The notes below the pieces were generated by a model that was not told the DNA's origin, made no database searches, and saw only the letters and a list, made by a program, of their open reading frames with translations. Both the position numbers and the translations under genes were made by a program. Shown one piece after another: positions 61,309-64,000 of a stretch of 64,000 nucleotides of DNA (position 1 is the stretch's first letter; every line of letters begins with the position of its first letter). Origin of the DNA: Wenzhouxiangella sp. AB-CW3 (lineage in GTDB: Bacteria > Pseudomonadota > Gammaproteobacteria > Xanthomonadales > Wenzhouxiangellaceae); contig NZ_CP061368.1 of the NCBI RefSeq assembly GCF_014725735.1, positions 1,317,225 through 1,381,224 of the forward strand. Direction: 5' to 3'.

Positions 61309-61773
61309 TCAGGTTTTCTGGGCTTCGCGTACCCAGTTCAGCAAATGGCGAACATCGGCCTGAATGTCGTCTTCCATCTCCACCTCGTAGCCCTCGCGCT
61401 CTTCGTCCATCTGTTCGATGATCTGGGGCGGAAACGCCTTGCGGGCATCGTGGGTGGGCATGTGTTTGATGCGCTCGTGCATGTCATGAATCGCCGGGTA
61501 GCGCTTGGAAAAGTCGGGGTTGTCCGGCAGCACGAGATGATCAAGCAATACAGTCAGGCGGATGCTGCCCTCCGACAATTCACACTGCTCCTGTTGCATG
61601 GCCATGGAGATGAGCTTGATGCTTTCGAACAGTTTTCCGTTGTGTGCATCGACCTCCCGGCGCTGCTTGCGACCTCGGTCGTAGACCTGCCACCAGAGAA
61701 AGCCAGCGTAGGCGGCAAGCGCGAGGATGATGAGCAGGCCGAGGGCGAGGAGTATCCAGAGGGTTGTAGTCAT
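61309..61773 (-). CDS. DUF2489 family membrane-anchored protein
   Basis: 154 residues: an N-terminal membrane helix (about 4-28, LWILLALGLLIILALAAYAGFLWW) followed by a helical soluble domain with SIKLISMAMQQEQCELSEGSIRLTVLLDHL and a C-terminal acidic region. The middle part matches DUF2489, found in gammaproteobacteria and of unknown function. It starts eight bases upstream of the monooxygenase gene on the same strand. Heptamer array F lies in its 5' region. Confidence 0.8.
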   Translation of the reverse strand: MTTTLWILLALGLLIILALAAYAGFLWWQVYDRGRKQRREVDAHNGKLFESIKLISMAMQQEQCELSEGSIRLTVLLDHLVLPDNPDFSKRYPAIHDMHERIKHMPTHDARKAFPPQIIEQMDEEREGYEVEMEDDIQADVRHLLNWVREAQKT

Positions 61774-61811
61774 GGGGGCAGGGTAACGTGGTGGGGTGAG
61801 TGAGGTGTGGA

Positions 61812-61902
61812 GGGTTAAGTGTGAAGTGTGAAGTGTGAAGTGTTAGGTGTTAGGTGTTAGGTGTTAGGTGTTAGGTGTTAGGTGTTAGGTGTTAGGTGTT
61901 AA
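61812..61902 (+). repeat. Heptamer array F, 13 units, GTGTGAA then GTGTTAG
   Basis: GGGTTAA, GTGTGAA x3, GTGTTAG x8 and GTGTTAA without interruption. It uses the same unit types as arrays C and E. No complementary array is seen on its right: yigZ ends at 61918. It lies between the 5' end of the DUF2489 gene and the 3' end of yigZ. Confidence 0.95.
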
Positions 61903-61917
61903 GGGGGTGGTGGGTTT

Positions 61918-62502
61918 TTAGATGCGGGCTATGCGGGCCTGGCCGCGGGTTAGGTCGCGTAGTTGGTTGGTGAAAGCCTGGCGGTGGTTGGTTGGCAGGG
62001 TTACGACCAGGGTGACGCCGTTGCTGTCGAAGGTTTCGTCGAGCTTTTCGGCGGTATGCGTTTCCAGGGCCTGGTGGGCGGCGTTGATGCAGTCGAAGGG
62101 CAGGGAGACGCGTAGGCGGATTTTCTGTACCAGCGGGCTACTGTCGGCACTCCTGAGAGCTTCGGCCGCACTGGCGCCGTAGGCGCGCGCCAGCCCGCCC
62201 GTGCCCAGCTTGGTGCCGCCGAAGTAGCGGGTGACCACCACCATGACCCGGTCGAAATCCTGGCCCTCGATGGCCTGCAGGATGGGCATGCCGGCCGTGC
62301 CGCCCGGTTCGCCATCGTCGTCGAAGCGATACTGGTCGCCGGCCTTAAACGCCCAACAGTTGTGCGTGGCACCCGGGTCGCCGATGCGCTCCAGGAAGGC
62401 CCGGGCCTCGTCTTCGTTGGCTACCGGCGCGGCGCGGGCGATGAATCGACTGCGCTTGACCTCGATTTCGTGAACAACTTCTCCGGTCAGGGTGCGGCTC
62501 AT
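61918..62502 (-). CDS. yigZ: YigZ, IMPACT-family protein
   Basis: 194 residues. EIEVKRSRFIARAAPVANEDEARAFLERI, THNCWAFKAGDQYRFDDDGEPGGTAGMPIL (by segment) and VVVTRYFGGTKLGTGGLARAYG are the UPF0029/IMPACT signature. A small C-terminal domain (DUF1949-like) follows. The cellular function is not established; nucleotide or translation-factor binding has been proposed for the family. Its start overlaps the xseA stop by four bases, an unusual partner. Confidence 0.93.
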   Translation of the reverse strand: MSRTLTGEVVHEIEVKRSRFIARAAPVANEDEARAFLERIGDPGATHNCWAFKAGDQYRFDDDGEPGGTAGMPILQAIEGQDFDRVMVVVTRYFGGTKLGTGGLARAYGASAAEALRSADSSPLVQKIRLRVSLPFDCINAAHQALETHTAEKLDETFDSNGVTLVVTLPTNHRQAFTNQLRDLTRGQARIARI

Positions 62503-63866
62503 TTCAGGCGACTCTCCCGTGGGCTGGACACGACTTCAGCATCGACTTCAAATGTATCCATCAGAATGTTGATGGGGCTGCCTTTTCCAAACTGCTCTGC
62601 CCGGGTCAGGGCTCGACCGTCGGGATCCCGAACCACGGCATAGCCGCGCTCCAGAACGGCCAGCGGGCTGACTGCGTTGAGTGCGCGCAGGGTGCCGCCG
62701 AGACGCTGACCTGCTGCTTCGATACGGTGTTCCATTGCGCGCTGCAGCCGCAGTTTCAGCCCGCCGGCTTCCTGTCCGGCACGCTCGATCTGGCGCCTCG
62801 GGTGACAGGCGGACAGGCGTGACTGGCAGGCGGCCAGCAGGCGTGTCTGCGAGGCAATCTGGCGGCTTATGGCCACCTCTACCCGCCGGGTCAGATCCCG
62901 ATGGCGCCGAGAGAGTTCGTCCAGGCGACGCTCGGGGTGCTGGCGGCCCAGTCGCCGATCGGCCAGGTCCAGTGCCTGCATGCGTTGCTGCAGCGACTGG
63001 TCCATGCCGCGCCGCAATTGCTGATCCAGCCGTCCGAGCTGCAGTCGCAGCGCCGGTCCGTCCGGGGTGGCGGCCACGGCCGCGGCCGTTGGCGTGGGAG
63101 CGCGCAGGTCGGCCACGAAATCGGCGATGGTGAAGTCGGTTTCGTGACCAATACCGCTGACGACCGGCGTTTTCAGGTCATGGATGACACGCGCCAATTG
63201 CTCGTCATTGAAGGCCCACAGGTCCTCGAGCGATCCGCCGCCGCGAGCCAGGATGATGACATCGCCATAGCCATGGCGATCGGCGGCGGCCAGGGCGCGA
63301 ATCAGCTCGGCCGGAGCCGTTTCCCCCTGGACCTGGCTGGGATAGATGCGCACCCGGGCTTCTGGCCAGCGCTGATTCAGGGTCTGAAGGATGTCGCGGA
63401 TGGCGGCTCCCGATGGCGAAGTCACCACGCTGATGCGCCGGGGCCATTTCGGCAGGGGTTTCTTGTGCGTTTCATCGAACAGCCCCTCGGCCTTGAGTTT
63501 CTTTTTCAGGGCTTCGAACGCCTGGCTGAGCGCACCGGCGCCGCCTTCAAGCATGGCATCGGCAATCAGTTGATAGTCACCCCGTGGTTCATACAGCCCC
63601 AGCCGCCCTCGAACCAGCACCTCCTGGCCGTTTTCCGGACGAAACGACACCCCGGCTGCGTTGCCACGAAACAGCGCACAGCGAACCTGTGCGCGTGCGT
63701 CCTTGATGGTGAAATACAGGTGTCCGGACGGTGGCCGGGCAAGATTGGAGATCTCTCCGGCCAGCCACAGGCGCGGAAAACCCGCCTCGATATGAAGCCG
63801 AACCTCGCGGTTCAGTTCGGAAGGGCGATAGACCTGGGCTTCCGGGCCGGGAGCGACGGTTGACAT
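62499..63866 (-). CDS. xseA: Exodeoxyribonuclease VII large subunit
   Basis: 455 residues. The N-terminal OB-fold domain (RPSELNREVRLHIEAGFPRLWLAGEISNL, by segment, to about residue 100) binds single-stranded DNA. The catalytic core has ISVVTSPSGAAIRDIL, ILARGGGSLEDLWAFNDE and the metal-binding GIGHETDFTIADFVAD. A long coiled coil (about 280-400) follows. With XseB it degrades single-stranded DNA to oligonucleotides. A TATAAT box lies 8 bases upstream of the ATG on the minus strand (63875-63880). Confidence 0.96.
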   Translation of the reverse strand: MSTVAPGPEAQVYRPSELNREVRLHIEAGFPRLWLAGEISNLARPPSGHLYFTIKDARAQVRCALFRGNAAGVSFRPENGQEVLVRGRLGLYEPRGDYQLIADAMLEGGAGALSQAFEALKKKLKAEGLFDETHKKPLPKWPRRISVVTSPSGAAIRDILQTLNQRWPEARVRIYPSQVQGETAPAELIRALAAADRHGYGDVIILARGGGSLEDLWAFNDEQLARVIHDLKTPVVSGIGHETDFTIADFVADLRAPTPTAAAVAATPDGPALRLQLGRLDQQLRRGMDQSLQQRMQALDLADRRLGRQHPERRLDELSRRHRDLTRRVEVAISRQIASQTRLLAACQSRLSACHPRRQIERAGQEAGGLKLRLQRAMEHRIEAAGQRLGGTLRALNAVSPLAVLERGYAVVRDPDGRALTRAEQFGKGSPINILMDTFEVDAEVVSSPRESRLK

Positions 63867-64000
63867 GGGTCCGGATTATACCGGGCGTCACCGTTGCTGG
63901 TGGTGTCCTGTAAGCCGTTGCCGGTGTCGTCAGTCTCCAGTGGCTGGAGCAGGGCCAGAAAACGTTGCGTACTGTGAGTCCAGGAAAACGACTGGAGAAC
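63812..64000 (-). CDS. C-terminal fragment of an unidentified protein, possibly a glycosyltransferase
   Basis: A minus-strand frame is open from the window edge for 62 codons and stops at 63812, overlapping the xseA start by 55 bases in another frame. The visible start FSWTHSTQRFLALLQPL resembles the last helix of GT-B glycosyltransferases (family pattern FSW-x-x-x-x-x-x-x-L). The remaining tail is unlike any family I know. An overlap this long with xseA is unusual, so the call is weak. Confidence 0.35.
   Translation of the reverse strand, partial: VLQSFSWTHSTQRFLALLQPLETDDTGNGLQDTTSNGDARYNPDPCQPSLPARKPRSIALPN

Overview
The window is high-G+C, gene-dense chromosomal DNA from an aerobic gammaproteobacterium. 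The evidence is gene order and content: hslVU, lptM-dapF-DUF484-xerC, hemCDXY, pilSR, sucCD, aceK, petABC-sspAB, surE-pcm-nlpD and rlmE-ftsH-folP-glmM are all gammaproteobacterial clusters. Three-gene bc1 complex, SspAB and secreted beta-helix proteins would fit a Chromatiales/Xanthomonadales-type lineage (for example Wenzhouxiangellaceae), but this cannot be proved without a search. No rRNA, tRNA or CRISPR array was seen.

Layout. 1-4.8 kb: end of a NYN/OST-HTH protein, an MscS-type channel, an SDR dehydrogenase and the HslVU protease. 5-9.7 kb: a probable signalling cassette of a periplasmic cupredoxin, a transmembrane HAMP-Ser/Thr kinase and an outer-membrane barrel. 9.7-16.1 kb: a UppP-like protein lacking a key glutamate, an IS4-family element, then xerC-DUF484-dapF-methyltransferase-lptM. 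16.1-20.5 kb: heme synthesis, with a structured, terminator-ended RNA between hemC and hemD. 20.5-23.2 kb: an AT-rich two-gene island holding a divergent MIO-type ammonia-lyase homologue and a membrane protein. 23.3-30.8 kb: pilRS, sucCD, a four-helix-bundle (S23) gene inside paired heptamer arrays, and nadE. 30.9-40 kb: a membrane-anchored winged-helix/TPR regulator and three secreted proteins. 40-51.5 kb: aceK, dcd, a DegS-like protease, bc1 complex, sspAB, smr, surE-pcm-yqaA-nlpD. 51.5-64 kb: yhbY diverging from rlmE-ftsH-folP-glmM across a 46-copy heptamer array, then oxygenase, diguanylate cyclase, flavin monooxygenase, yigZ and xseA.

Three layers are not explained by ordinary annotation. 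(1) Short tandem heptamer arrays occur in at least six intergenic regions. In five they come as an inward-facing pair, purine-rich strand on the left and its complement on the right. One pair tightly brackets the S23 gene, suggesting a family of small mobile units with coding and non-coding members. (2) The AT-rich lyase/membrane-protein pair between hemY and pilR looks like an acquired, uncharacterised cassette. (3) Three sets of three contiguous 11-bp direct repeats lie upstream of the secreted-protein genes next to an OmpR-type regulator, which predicts a small regulon whose products share a C-terminal DRFE/DRYE-like end.
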